Below, in pieces: positions 18,689 through 27,281 of a stretch of 64,000 bases of DNA. The stretch is from Lachnospiraceae bacterium (GTDB lineage: Bacteria > Bacillota > Clostridia > Lachnospirales > Lachnospiraceae), in contig JAFWCK010000072.1 of NCBI GenBank assembly GCA_017536965.1, forward strand, positions 45,570-109,569. Direction: 5' to 3'. Within the stretch, counting starts at the first letter, position 1. Every line of letters begins with the position of its first letter. The notes under the pieces were generated by a model. The model searched no databases, was not told the DNA's origin, and saw only the letters and a list, made by a program, of their open reading frames with translations. The position numbers were made by a program, and so were the translations under genes.

Positions 18689-19756
18689 ATGTTAAATAAA
18701 ATAGAACGAAAAATTGGCAAGTATGCCATCAAGAATTTAATCTATTATATTTTAGGCGGATATGTGATCGGTTATATCCTGCTTCTGACAAACACCCGAC
18801 TAGGCTGGTATCAGTATATTACGCTGGAACCTGCTTTAGTCATGAAAGGTCAGGTTTGGAGACTGTTTACCTGGATCTGCACCGTACCGCAGTCATTAAG
18901 CTTCTTTGTCATCTTTATGTTCCTTTTGTATTTCTTTATCGGAAGAAGTCTGGAACAGAATATGGGTGCATTCAAATATAATCTTTACATGTTCTCCGGG
19001 TGGTTCTTTACCACATTAGGGGCTATGATCGTGTACTGGATCTCCTACGGTATTTCCGGTGCATCCGGTGCTATTTCCATGAATGTCAGCACTTATTATC
19101 TGAATTTAGCCTCATTCCTGGCCTTTGCCGTGTTGTTCCCGGATGTCAGGGTCTACCTGTTTGGCATCTTGCCAATTAAAGTTAAATGGCTGGCATGGAT
19201 CGATGTCGCTTATCTTGCGTTTACGATCATAACAAGTATCATTGCGTTGATCGGCCTGCCAAACCAGTCCGTACAGCAGGCTATCTCTGCATATGGACTG
19301 ACGCCATCCTTTGCAAAAGCGGCGATCATTACAGACATTTTTTCGATTTTTATTTCACTTCTTAATTTTATTATTTTCTTTGTCGCTACAAGGAATTATA
19401 AAAAAATCTCTCCAAAAGAGATCAAAAGAAAAATGGAATTCCGGAAAAATGTACGTCAGGGATATACTGAAAACCGGCGTGGATTTGATCAAAATGATCC
19501 AAGAACGTCCAGCCGCAGAGATTCGTTTTTCGGATATGGTGGGTTTGAGCCAAAAACGAACAGACCAAATCAGCAGGAGGGACAAAAGCAATCTACATTC
19601 TCTTCCGGTAATATGCTGATCCACAGATGTTCCATCTGCGGACGGACAAACCTTACAAATCCGGAACTGACGTTCCGTTATTGTTCCAAATGCGCGGGGA
19701 ATCATGAGTATTGCCAGGATCATCTGTTTACTCATGTACATGTTAATAACGAATAA
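18689..19756 (+). CDS. Rhomboid-like membrane protein with C-terminal zinc-binding motif
   Basis: 355 residues. About six membrane segments lie between residues 15 and 235. KGQVWRLFTWICTVP and FIGRSLEQNMGAFKYNLYMFSGW match the loop-1 WR motif and the GRxxE/GxxxxxxY pattern of rhomboids and derlins. GISGASGAIS resembles the rhomboid GxSGA loop, but the residues after it differ and the last membrane segment has no His, so a Ser-His protease is doubtful. A hydrophilic linker follows, then a Cys/His cluster (CSIC, CSKC, HEYCQDH, HVH) at the C-terminus that should bind zinc. Function unknown; a pseudoprotease or derlin-like role is inference. Confidence 0.65.
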   Translation: MLNKIERKIGKYAIKNLIYYILGGYVIGYILLLTNTRLGWYQYITLEPALVMKGQVWRLFTWICTVPQSLSFFVIFMFLLYFFIGRSLEQNMGAFKYNLYMFSGWFFTTLGAMIVYWISYGISGASGAISMNVSTYYLNLASFLAFAVLFPDVRVYLFGILPIKVKWLAWIDVAYLAFTIITSIIALIGLPNQSVQQAISAYGLTPSFAKAAIITDIFSIFISLLNFIIFFVATRNYKKISPKEIKRKMEFRKNVRQGYTENRRGFDQNDPRTSSRRDSFFGYGGFEPKTNRPNQQEGQKQSTFSSGNMLIHRCSICGRTNLTNPELTFRYCSKCAGNHEYCQDHLFTHVHVNNE

Positions 19757-19792
19757 AAAACTAATCCAGACAGAACACAGGGAGGACTGTAC

Positions 19793-20236
19793 ATGAACGA
19801 AGCAGTTAGCTGTGGCGGAGTTGTCATATATCGGGGAAAGATCCTTTTACTGTTTAAAAAGTATCACGACCGCTATAATGGCTGGGTGCTGCCAAAAGGG
19901 ACCGTGGAACCGGGAGAAGATTTCATAAACACAGCGGTCAGAGAAGTTAAAGAAGAATCCGGGGCAAATGCAAATGTAGTGAAATACATTGGTGACAGTG
20001 CATACGAGTTTAAAACACCGGAAGGACTGATCAGCAAAACGGTACATTGGTATCTGATGAATGCAGACAGTTATTACAGCAAACCACAGAAAGAGGAGTT
20101 CTTCACAGATTCCGGATATTATAAATTTCATGAAGCGATCTATCTCCTGAAATATGATAATGAACGTGCGATCCTCCAGCAGGCGTATGATGAATACACG
20201 GATCTTAAGAAAAACGGCTTATGGGTGAACCGGTAA
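19793..20236 (+). CDS. Nudix hydrolase
   Basis: 147 residues. The complete Nudix box GTVEPGEDFINTAVREVKEESG (G-x5-E-x7-REUxEExG) lies at about residues 37-59, where its Glu residues bind Mg. The substrate class (diadenosine polyphosphates, oxidised nucleotides, or RNA caps) cannot be read. GGGAGGACTGTAC precedes the ATG. It overlaps queH by 16 nt, so both are made from one mRNA, probably the one from the promoter at 18676. Confidence 0.88.
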   Translation: MNEAVSCGGVVIYRGKILLLFKKYHDRYNGWVLPKGTVEPGEDFINTAVREVKEESGANANVVKYIGDSAYEFKTPEGLISKTVHWYLMNADSYYSKPQKEEFFTDSGYYKFHEAIYLLKYDNERAILQQAYDEYTDLKKNGLWVNR

Positions 20237-20865
20237 AACAAGAGCAGAAACTGAATTATCAGAAAGAACTGGACCATATCCTGGAAGGGGTTTTGTGCAA
20301 GGACACAAAACCTTCTTTATTGCTTCACAGCTGCTGCGGCCCTTGCAGCAGTTATTGTTTATCTTATCTTCATCAATTCTTTAACATAACTGTATTTTAT
20401 TTTAATCCCAATATCGACCCGAAAGAAGAGTATGAACATCGTTTGTCTGTCCAAAAGCATTTAATCAATCGGCTAAATGAAGATCTTTCCACACAGATTG
20501 AACTTCTGGAAGGGGAATACGATCATGATGCCTTTTTATCAGCGGCAAAAGGACTGGAAGAAGAACCAGAAGGCGGAAAACGATGCCGGGAGTGCTTTTA
20601 TCTTCGATTAAACGAGACTCATAAGAAGGCAATGAAACTGGGGTTCGATTATTACGGGACAACTCTGACTGTCAGTCCGCATAAAAATGCTGTGCTGATC
20701 AATGAGATTGGCTCACAAATTGCCGGAATTGATGAAAATAAACAAGTTTTCTGGCTTCCATCTGATTTCAAAAAGAAAAACGGATATCAGATTTCTATTG
20801 AATTATCCAGGAAATATGACCTTTACCGCCAGGATTACTGTGGGTGTGAATTTGCCCGTAAATAA
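20221..20865 (+). CDS. queH: Epoxyqueuosine reductase QueH
   Basis: 214 residues of the DUF208/QueH family, which carries out the last step of queuosine synthesis in tRNA independent of cobalamin. Conserved Cys groups: HSCCGPCSSYC near residue 40, GKRCRECFYLRL near 120, and YCGCEF at the end; these bind a 4Fe-4S cluster and a second iron. YYGTTLTVSPHKN is also conserved. The start lies inside the Nudix gene. No other queuosine genes are in the window. Confidence 0.9.
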   Translation: MGEPVKQEQKLNYQKELDHILEGVLCKDTKPSLLLHSCCGPCSSYCLSYLHQFFNITVFYFNPNIDPKEEYEHRLSVQKHLINRLNEDLSTQIELLEGEYDHDAFLSAAKGLEEEPEGGKRCRECFYLRLNETHKKAMKLGFDYYGTTLTVSPHKNAVLINEIGSQIAGIDENKQVFWLPSDFKKKNGYQISIELSRKYDLYRQDYCGCEFARK

Positions 20866-21054
20866 CCTCATTTAATAATAGAATGAGAAGCAGACCAATA
20901 ATTGTTATAAAAAAGGCAAAATTGTGATAGACTTATAAAAATCCTATGGTGTAAAATAGCACAGGATTTCGTTAAAATTATAACAAGATGTTTTTTTATT
21001 CGTACATCAAGTGTATGATAAAATTACATAAAACAACGGGAAGGAGATACTATT
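20866..21054 (+). promoter_or_regulatory. Control region of the butyryl-CoA operon
   Basis: Two candidate promoters. P1: TAGACT (20928-20933), 18-nt spacer, TAAAAT (20952-20957). P2: an extended -10 TGATAAAAT with TAAAAT at 21019-21024 and no clear -35. A hairpin AAATCCT (20939-20945) with GTG / CAC / AGGATTT (20960-20969) spans P1. The Rex-like site follows it directly. GGGAAGGAG gives a strong ribosome binding site for crt. No terminator for queH is evident; only a weak CTCATT/AATGAG repeat is present. Confidence 0.45.
20969..20986. promoter_or_regulatory. Rex-like redox operator upstream of crt
   Basis: TCGTTAAAATTATAACAA matches the clostridial Rex consensus TTGTTAAnnnnTTAACAA at 12 of 14 specified positions. 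It lies 69 nt before the crt ATG and just downstream of the expected start of candidate promoter P1. Rex senses NADH/NAD and represses butyrate genes in several Clostridia, so the match makes biological sense. The rex gene itself is not in the window. Confidence 0.65.
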
Positions 21055-21831
21055 ATGGGATTCGTATTATTTGAACAAAAAGATAATATCGGTATCGTTA
21101 CGATCAACAGACCGGAAGCTCTGAACGCGCTTAATTCTGCTGTATTAGCTGACCTGGAGAGCGTTTTTGATGCAATCAATCTGGATGTTGTACGCTGCGT
21201 TATTCTGACAGGAAGCGGACAGAAAAGTTTTGTAGCCGGTGCTGATATCGGAGAAATGAGCACTCTGAGCGTAGAAGAAGGGGAAGCTTTTGGTAAGCAC
21301 GGTAATGATGTTTTCCGTAAAATTGAAACATTCCCGATCCCTGTAATCGCTGCAGTAAACGGTTTTGCTCTTGGCGGAGGAAATGAGCTTGCTATGAGCT
21401 GTGATATCCGTATCTGCTCTGATAACGCCGTTTTTGGACAGCCGGAAGTAGGTCTTGGCATTACACCAGGCTTCGGCGGGACACAGAGACTGGCTAGGAT
21501 TATTAATCCTGGCAAAGCGAAAGAGCTGATCTATACGGCATCTAATATCAAAGCGCCGGATGCACTTGCATTAGGCCTTGTGAATGCTGTTTACCCAATC
21601 GAAGAGTTAATGCCGGCAGCAGAGAAGCTCGCAGGCAAGATTGCTAGAAACGCTCCGATCGCAGTCCGCAACTGCAAGAAAGCCATCAATGATGGTCTGC
21701 AGGTTGGTATGGATGAAGCTATTGTCATTGAAGAAAAATTATTCGGCAAATGCTTCGCTACAGAAGATCAGATCGAAGGCATGAAAGCATTCCTGGAGAA
21801 AAGAAAAGTAGAAAAATTTGTCAACAGATAA
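21055..21831 (+). CDS. crt: Crotonase / 3-hydroxybutyryl-CoA dehydratase
   Basis: 258 residues of the enoyl-CoA hydratase family. The oxyanion-hole segments SFVAGADIGEM and NGFALGGGNELAMSCD are present, and the catalytic pair is in GGGNELA and FGQPEVGLGITPGFGGTQRL. It converts 3-hydroxybutyryl-CoA to crotonyl-CoA. It is the first gene of crt-hbd-bcd-etfB-etfA, all on the plus strand with short gaps. A thiolase gene, often first in such clusters, is absent here. Confidence 0.95.
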   Translation: MGFVLFEQKDNIGIVTINRPEALNALNSAVLADLESVFDAINLDVVRCVILTGSGQKSFVAGADIGEMSTLSVEEGEAFGKHGNDVFRKIETFPIPVIAAVNGFALGGGNELAMSCDIRICSDNAVFGQPEVGLGITPGFGGTQRLARIINPGKAKELIYTASNIKAPDALALGLVNAVYPIEELMPAAEKLAGKIARNAPIAVRNCKKAINDGLQVGMDEAIVIEEKLFGKCFATEDQIEGMKAFLEKRKVEKFVNR

Positions 21832-21888
21832 GCATTTCTCTGTCAGACAGTAAAAATAATATTACAAAAATATTACGGAGGTAAAACT

Positions 21889-22728
21889 ATGATAGTTGGT
21901 ATTATTGGTGCCGGAACAATGGGGTCAGGTATCGCCCAGGCTTTCGCTGCATGCGAAGGTTACACAGTAAAATTAACGGATATTAATGATGAGTTTGCTG
22001 CAAACGGAAAAGCAAAAATCGCAAAAGGTCTTGCAGGCCGTGTAGCAAAAGGAAAAATGGAGCAGGCAGACGCAGATAAGCTTCTGGACAAAATTACGAC
22101 CGGAACAAAAGATATCTGCACAGACTGCGATCTGATCGTAGAAGCAGCTATTGAAAACATGGAGATCAAGAAACAGACTTTCAAAGAGCTGCAGGCAATC
22201 GCAAAACCAGACTGCATTTTTGCTACCAATACATCCAGCCTTTCCATTACAGAGATCGGCGCAGGACTTGACAGACCGATGATCGGTATGCACTTCTTCA
22301 ATCCTGCTCCAGTTATGAAATTAGTGGAGGTTATCGCTGGTGTTAACACCCCGCAGGAGACAGTTGATAAGATCGTTGCAATCGCAGAAGCAATCGGAAA
22401 AACTCCGGTTCAGGTTGCAGAAGCTCCTGGATTTGTTGTAAACAGAATCCTTATCCCGATGATCAACGAAGCAATCGGCATTTATGCGGATGGAGTTGCA
22501 TCTGTGGAAGGTATTGATACAGCTATGAAACTTGGCGCAAGCCATCCTATGGGACCTCTTGCTTTAGGCGACCTTGTCGGACTGGATGTCTGCCTGGCAA
22601 TCATGGATGTATTGTATAAAGAGACTGGTGATACGAAATATCGTGCACATACTTTACTTCGTAAGATGGTTCGTGGCGGACTGCTTGGCCAGAAGACGGG
22701 TAAAGGATTCTACGATTATAGTAAATAG
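21889..22728 (+). CDS. hbd: 3-hydroxybutyryl-CoA dehydrogenase
   Basis: 279 residues. The N-terminal Rossmann motif [17 protein letters not shown] binds NAD(P)H. The signature [15 protein letters not shown] contains the catalytic His, paired with Glu in [13 protein letters not shown]. The C-terminal domain ends [13 protein letters not shown], standard for the family. It reduces acetoacetyl-CoA. ACGGAGGTAAAACT gives a strong ribosome binding site. Confidence 0.96.
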   Translation: MIVGIIGAGTMGSGIAQAFAACEGYTVKLTDINDEFAANGKAKIAKGLAGRVAKGKMEQADADKLLDKITTGTKDICTDCDLIVEAAIENMEIKKQTFKELQAIAKPDCIFATNTSSLSITEIGAGLDRPMIGMHFFNPAPVMKLVEVIAGVNTPQETVDKIVAIAEAIGKTPVQVAEAPGFVVNRILIPMINEAIGIYADGVASVEGIDTAMKLGASHPMGPLALGDLVGLDVCLAIMDVLYKETGDTKYRAHTLLRKMVRGGLLGQKTGKGFYDYSK

Positions 22729-22738
22729 GAGGTAAACA

Positions 22739-23911
22739 ATGGATTTCACTTTAAAGAAAGAGCATGAAATGGCGAGACAGCTGTTCAAAGATTTTGCTCA
22801 GAATGAAGTCAAGCCACTTGCTCAGGAAACAGATGAAACAGAAATTTTCCCGCGGGTGACAGTTGACAAACTTGCCAAATACGGAATGTTAGGCATTCCG
22901 GTTCCGAGAGAGTATGGCGGACAGGGATGTGACATTTTAACTTATGTACTCTGTGTAGAAGAGCTTGCAAAGGTTTGCGGCACAACAAGCGTTATTGTCA
23001 GTGCACATACATCTCTTTGCATCGACCCGATCCTTACCTATGGTACAGAAGAGCAGAAACAGAAATATATCCCGAAGCTTGCTACCGGTGAGTGGCTGGG
23101 TGCTTTCGGTCTTACTGAGCCAGGTGCAGGAACGGATGCACAGGGACAGCAGACAAAGGCTGTTCTGGATGAGAACACACACGAGTGGGTCATCAACGGA
23201 TCAAAATGTTTTATCACTAATGGTAAAGAGGCAGATGTATATGTCTTGATCGCTGTTACCGGACTGATCGAAAAACGTGGTAGAACACAGAAGGAGATTT
23301 CTGCATTCATCGTTGAAAAAGGAACTCCTGGATTTACATTTGGAACAAAAGAAAAGAAGATGGGTATCAGAGGTTCTTCTACCTATGAACTTATTTTCCA
23401 GGATTGCCGTATTCCGGAAGAAAACCTTCTTGGAAAGAAAGGCAAAGGATTTGCTATCGCTATGCACTCTCTGGATGGTGGCCGTATTGGTATCGCTGCA
23501 CAGGCTCTGGGTCTTGCAGAAGGTGCATTAGATAACACGATTGCTTACGTAAAAGAAAGAAAACAGTTCGGCAGAGCAATTGCTCAGTTCCAGAACACCC
23601 AGTTCCAGCTGGCCGATATGGCTACCAAAGTTGAAGCAGCTAAGATGCTGGTCTACAGAGCAGCAATGAAGAAAGCTCAGTTCCAGATTGATGGAAAGAC
23701 ATCTTACTCAGTTGAAGCAGCTATGGCTAAGCTTTATGCAGCAGAAGTTGCAATGGAAGTAACAACGAAGGCAGTTCAGCTTCATGGCGGTTATGGATAT
23801 ACCCGTGAATATGATGTTGAAAGAATGATGCGTGACGCAAAGATCACAGAGATCTATGAAGGAACCAGTGAGGTTCAGAGAATGGTCATCTCTGGGAGCA
23901 TTTTAGCATAA
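22739..23911 (+). CDS. bcd: Butyryl-CoA dehydrogenase
   Basis: 390 residues, short-chain acyl-CoA dehydrogenase. FGLTEPGAGTDAQG and NGSKCFITNG form the FAD/substrate site, KMGIRGSSTYELIFQDCRIPEENLLG is the second signature, and the catalytic base is the Glu of IYEGTSEVQR near the C-terminus. It reduces crotonyl-CoA to butyryl-CoA. Immediate linkage to etfB and etfA suggests the electron-bifurcating Bcd/Etf complex that also reduces ferredoxin; this is known for the family and inferred here. Confidence 0.95.
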   Translation: MDFTLKKEHEMARQLFKDFAQNEVKPLAQETDETEIFPRVTVDKLAKYGMLGIPVPREYGGQGCDILTYVLCVEELAKVCGTTSVIVSAHTSLCIDPILTYGTEEQKQKYIPKLATGEWLGAFGLTEPGAGTDAQGQQTKAVLDENTHEWVINGSKCFITNGKEADVYVLIAVTGLIEKRGRTQKEISAFIVEKGTPGFTFGTKEKKMGIRGSSTYELIFQDCRIPEENLLGKKGKGFAIAMHSLDGGRIGIAAQALGLAEGALDNTIAYVKERKQFGRAIAQFQNTQFQLADMATKVEAAKMLVYRAAMKKAQFQIDGKTSYSVEAAMAKLYAAEVAMEVTTKAVQLHGGYGYTREYDVERMMRDAKITEIYEGTSEVQRMVISGSILA

Positions 23912-23929
23912 GAAAGGAGCGTGTGGAAA

Positions 23930-24712
23930 ATGAAAATCGTTGTATGTTTAAAGCAGGTTCCTGACACAAAGGGCGGCGTTCAGTTTAATCCGGACGGAAC
24001 ATTAAACAGAGCAGCTATGCTCGCTATCATGAACCCGGATGACAAAGCAGGCCTTGAGGCAGCTTTAAGAATAAAAGATGAATGTGGTGCAGAAGTTACC
24101 GTTATTACGATGGGACTTCCGAAAGCTACCGACGTTTTGATGGAAGCTCTGGCTATGGGCGCTGACAAAGCGATCCTGATCACCGACAGAGTACTTGGCG
24201 GTGCTGATACCTGGGCTACATCTTCAACTGTTGCAGCCGGAATTAAAAAGCTGGATTATGACCTGATCATCACTGGCCGTCAGGCTATCGATGGTGATAC
24301 TGCTCAGGTTGGTCCGCAGATCTCCGAGCATCTTGATATTCCTGTTATCAGTTATGCACAGGACATCAAGATCGATGGTGACTATGTAATCGTTCAGCGT
24401 CAGTTTGATGACAGATATCATGTATTAAAAGCTAAAATGCCTTGTCTGGTAACAGCACTTGGCGAGCTTGCACAGCCGCGTTATATGACTCCAGGCGGCA
24501 TCTTTGATGCAGTTAACGCTGATATCACTGTCTGGTCAAGAGCTGACCTTACCGATCTGGATGATGCTAACATTGGTCTTGCCGGATCCCCGACAAAGAT
24601 TGCAAAAGCATCTGACAAAGTCCGTAAGGGCGCTGGTGAAAAAGTCACACTTGATCCAAAAGAGTCCGTTGATTACATCATGGGCAAACTGAACGAGAAA
24701 CATATCATTTAG
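23930..24712 (+). CDS. etfB: Electron transfer flavoprotein beta subunit
   Basis: 260 residues beginning MKIVVCLKQVPDTK, the standard EtfB start. The ATG at 23930 is preferred: AAAGGAG lies 10 nt upstream, while an in-frame GTG at 23921 would sit almost on the ribosome binding site. DLIITGRQAIDGDTAQVGPQI is the family signature near residues 105-125, and the NPDD and AMGADKA segments are conserved. With EtfA it forms the flavin dimer serving Bcd. Confidence 0.95.
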   Translation: MKIVVCLKQVPDTKGGVQFNPDGTLNRAAMLAIMNPDDKAGLEAALRIKDECGAEVTVITMGLPKATDVLMEALAMGADKAILITDRVLGGADTWATSSTVAAGIKKLDYDLIITGRQAIDGDTAQVGPQISEHLDIPVISYAQDIKIDGDYVIVQRQFDDRYHVLKAKMPCLVTALGELAQPRYMTPGGIFDAVNADITVWSRADLTDLDDANIGLAGSPTKIAKASDKVRKGAGEKVTLDPKESVDYIMGKLNEKHII

Positions 24713-24732
24713 TCAGGAGGGAGCGATAAAAG

Positions 24733-25785
24733 ATGAATATTCAAGATTATAAAGGTGTATATATCTTTGCTGAGCAGGTTGATGGAAAACTTAGCGGAAT
24801 CGCATTTGAACTTCTTGGCAAAGCAAATGAACTGGCAAAAGATCTGGATACGGATGTAACTGCAGTTGTTATCGGCAGCGGCATTAAAGATCTTGCTGAT
24901 CAGTTAGCTGAGTACGGCGCTGACAAGGTCATCGTTATTGATGATCCGGAATGCAAGGAGTACAGAACTGAGCCTTATGCACATGCATTAGCAAGTGCAA
25001 TCAATGAATTTAAGCCGGAGATCATGTTAGTCGGTGCAACTCCGATCGGACGTGACCTTGGCCCTAGAGTATCTGCAAGAGTAGCTACTGGTTTGACCGC
25101 TGACTGCACAAGCCTTGATATTGGCGACTTCCCGCTGCAGCCGATTCCGGGAAAAGAAGATGAGCAGCTTCACAAACAGCTTCTTATGACCCGTCCGGCT
25201 TTCGGTGGAAACACCATCGCTACGATCGCCTGCCCGTATAACAGACCGCAGATGGCAACTGTCCGTCCTGGTGTTATGCAGAGACAGGAAAGAAAAGAAG
25301 GTGCAAAAGCAGAAGTGATCGAATTCAATCCTGGTTTTGTTCCAAACAACAAATATGTAGAAATCCTGGATATTGTGAAATCCGTTTCTGAAACTGTTGA
25401 TATTATGGATGCTAAGATCCTTGTTTCCGGCGGTCGTGGAATGGGCGGTCCGGAAAACTTCAAGATTCTTCGCGACTTAGCTGACGCGCTGGGCGGAGAA
25501 GTTTCCTGCAGCCGTGCCGTTGTTGATTCCGGATGGATGCCAAAAGATATGCAGGTTGGACAGACCGGCAAGACCGTTCGTCCACAGCTTTATATCGCTT
25601 GCGGTATCTCTGGTGCAATTCAGCATCTGGCAGGTATGGAAGAGTCCGACCTTATCATTGCAATCAACAAAGACGAGACAGCTCCAATCTTTGATGTTGC
25701 TGATTATGGTATTGTTGGTGACTTATTCAAGATCGTTCCGGAACTGACCGAACAGATCAAGGCAGCTAAAGCAGCTAAAAAATAA
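24733..25785 (+). CDS. etfA: Electron transfer flavoprotein alpha subunit
   Basis: 350 residues. The N-terminal domain resembles EtfB. The C-terminal FAD domain has SGGRGMGGPENFKILRDLAD, SRAVVDSGW, QVGQTGKTVRPQLYIACGISGAIQH and AINKDETAPIFDVADYGIVGD, all canonical. CAGGAGGGAGCGATAAAAG gives the ribosome binding site. It is the last gene of the operon, followed by a strong terminator. Confidence 0.96.
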   Translation: MNIQDYKGVYIFAEQVDGKLSGIAFELLGKANELAKDLDTDVTAVVIGSGIKDLADQLAEYGADKVIVIDDPECKEYRTEPYAHALASAINEFKPEIMLVGATPIGRDLGPRVSARVATGLTADCTSLDIGDFPLQPIPGKEDEQLHKQLLMTRPAFGGNTIATIACPYNRPQMATVRPGVMQRQERKEGAKAEVIEFNPGFVPNNKYVEILDIVKSVSETVDIMDAKILVSGGRGMGGPENFKILRDLADALGGEVSCSRAVVDSGWMPKDMQVGQTGKTVRPQLYIACGISGAIQHLAGMEESDLIIAINKDETAPIFDVADYGIVGDLFKIVPELTEQIKAAKAAKK

Positions 25786-25804
25786 TACAAATCTCTATTA
25801 ATTC

Positions 25805-25841
25805 AGGAAAGCCTCCTTTTATAGGGGGCTTTCCTTTTTTT
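25805..25841 (+). terminator. Intrinsic terminator of the butyryl-CoA operon
   Basis: AGGAAAGCCTCC, loop TTTTATA, GGGGGCTTTCCT, then a run of seven T. The stem has 12 pairs with one G-T. Confidence 0.92.
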
Positions 25842-25857
25842 AATATTATGAGTTGTT

Positions 25858-26039
25858 GTCTCAGCATCATAAGCACCATCCCGTCAGCGCGAATTTTTCT
25901 AACGCTCGCTGCACTCCCGGATAATCACAATGCCGCCTGCGGAACTCGCTGCGCTCAAACAGTCCTCGGCGGCATTGATCCGGCAATGCAGCTTGCGAAG
26001 AAAAATCGCATTCCGTTCTGGCGCTTATGATGCTGAGAC
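25858..26039. repeat. 182-bp imperfect palindrome element A
   Basis: The ends are the perfect inverted pair GTCTCAGCATCATAAGC (25858-25874) and GCTTATGATGCTGAGAC (26023-26039). Inside, both arms stay similar for about 80 bp (shared blocks TTTTTCT, GCTGCA, CCGGAT, AATGCCGCC), with a centre GGAACTCGCTGCGCTC..GTCC. The unit could fold into one long hairpin in RNA or a cruciform in DNA. No flanking direct repeat was recognised. About 60-codon reading frames on both strands are by-products of the repeat. It lies between the operon terminator and the gap promoter. Its nature, MITE-like or structured RNA, is open. Confidence 0.75.
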
Positions 26040-26104
26040 AGACTTCCATATATTTAAAAAAAGTATAGTTTTTTAAAATATGAGAAGTTTTACTCCCTAA
26101 TTAA

Positions 26105-26132
26105 TTGAATAATAAGTTTTTCATGTTATAAT
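26105..26132 (+). promoter_or_regulatory. Promoter of the glycolytic genes
   Basis: TTGAAT (26105-26110), 16-nt spacer, TATAAT (26127-26132) preceded by TGT, giving an extended -10. The leader of about 35 nt carries CAGGAGGATAAATAC before the gap ATG. Confidence 0.72.
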
Positions 26133-26174
26133 ATTTTAGTAAAAATATGCATATCATTCCAGGAGGATAAATAC

Positions 26175-27203
26175 ATGGCTAAAAAGAGAATTGCAATCAA
26201 TGGTTTTGGACGGATTGGCCGTCTGGCTTTCCGTGTTCTTTATCAGGATCCGGATGTAGAAGTTGTTTGTATTAACTGCTCCCATCCAACTTCCGAGATC
26301 GCTCATTTGTTAAAATATGACTCGACATACAGAAGATTTGTCGACGCAGACAAAGTAAAAGCATTAAAAGATTCCATTAAGATCGGTGATTATAAGATCG
26401 CTATCACGGGAGAGCGTGACGCAAAGAATCTTCCGTGGAAAGAAATGGCAATCGATCTGGTCATTGACTGTACAGGAGTTTACAAAACAACAGAAAAAGC
26501 TATGGCACATATTGAAGCCGGCGCTAAAAAGGTTCTGATCTCCTGCCCGGGTGACGAAAAAATGCCTACGATCGTTTATGGTGTAAACGAAAAGACATTA
26601 AAGAAATCCGACAAGATCATTAGTGCTGCAAGCTGCACGACCAACTGCCTGGCTCCTATGGCAAATGCTTTAAACAAATTTGCTCCAATTGAAAAAGGTT
26701 TTATGACAACGATCCATGCATATACAGGCGATCAGGAGCCGCTTGATGCATTCCACAAAAAAGGCGACCTCAGAAGAGCACGTGCTTCGGCTTACAACAT
26801 CGTTCCTAATACCACAGGTGCTGCAAAAGCAATTGGCCTGGTTATTCCGGAACTGAACGGCAAGCTGGACGGTGCTGCACAGCGTGTACCTACCTGTACC
26901 GGATCTTTAACAGAACTGGTTGCAGTCTGTGCTAAGAAAGGTGCTGATATTACAGAAGCCAACATCAATGCATTTATGAAGAAAGCAGCTAATCCATCCT
27001 ATGCATATACAGAGGATGAGATCGTTTCTACCGATATCATCGGCATGGAGGCTGGTTCCTGCTTCGACGCTACACAGACAAAGGTCATGGATCTTGGAAA
27101 AGGCAAATCCCTGGTTAAGGTTGTTGCATGGTATGATAATGAATATTCCTATACATGCCAGATGTGCCGTGTTGTGAAATATATTTGCAAGAAATTTCTT
27201 TAA
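26175..27203 (+). CDS. gapA: Glyceraldehyde-3-phosphate dehydrogenase
   Basis: 342 residues. NAD-binding NGFGRIGRLAFRV at the N-terminus; the active-site segment SAASCTTNCLAPMANAL holds the catalytic Cys; TTIHAYTGDQ and ASAYNIVPNTTGAAKAI, AWYDNEYSYTCQM are conserved. It makes 1,3-bisphosphoglycerate in glycolysis. It is the first gene of a gap-pgk-tpiA set with its own promoter; a stem-loop between gap and pgk probably lowers downstream expression. Confidence 0.96.
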   Translation: MAKKRIAINGFGRIGRLAFRVLYQDPDVEVVCINCSHPTSEIAHLLKYDSTYRRFVDADKVKALKDSIKIGDYKIAITGERDAKNLPWKEMAIDLVIDCTGVYKTTEKAMAHIEAGAKKVLISCPGDEKMPTIVYGVNEKTLKKSDKIISAASCTTNCLAPMANALNKFAPIEKGFMTTIHAYTGDQEPLDAFHKKGDLRRARASAYNIVPNTTGAAKAIGLVIPELNGKLDGAAQRVPTCTGSLTELVAVCAKKGADITEANINAFMKKAANPSYAYTEDEIVSTDIIGMEAGSCFDATQTKVMDLGKGKSLVKVVAWYDNEYSYTCQMCRVVKYICKKFL

Positions 27204-27214
27204 ATCATAATTCC

Positions 27215-27244
27215 GGCCGGCCATTTCCAATGGCCGGCCTTTTA
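27215..27244 (+). terminator. Terminator or attenuator between gap and pgk
   Basis: GGCCGGCCATT (27215-27225), loop TCC, AATGGCCGGCC (27229-27239), then TTTTAT. The stem is 11 bp, perfect and very GC-rich; the short T tract suggests partial termination or mRNA end protection. Confidence 0.78.
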
Positions 27245-27281
27245 TCTTATTCCATAGAGAACATTTCATAAGGAGAAGATC

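Noticed and set aside
25848..26049. Two small proteins of about 60 residues on opposite strands
   Set aside because: Both lie wholly inside palindrome A, have no ribosome binding site, and arise from its mirrored arms.
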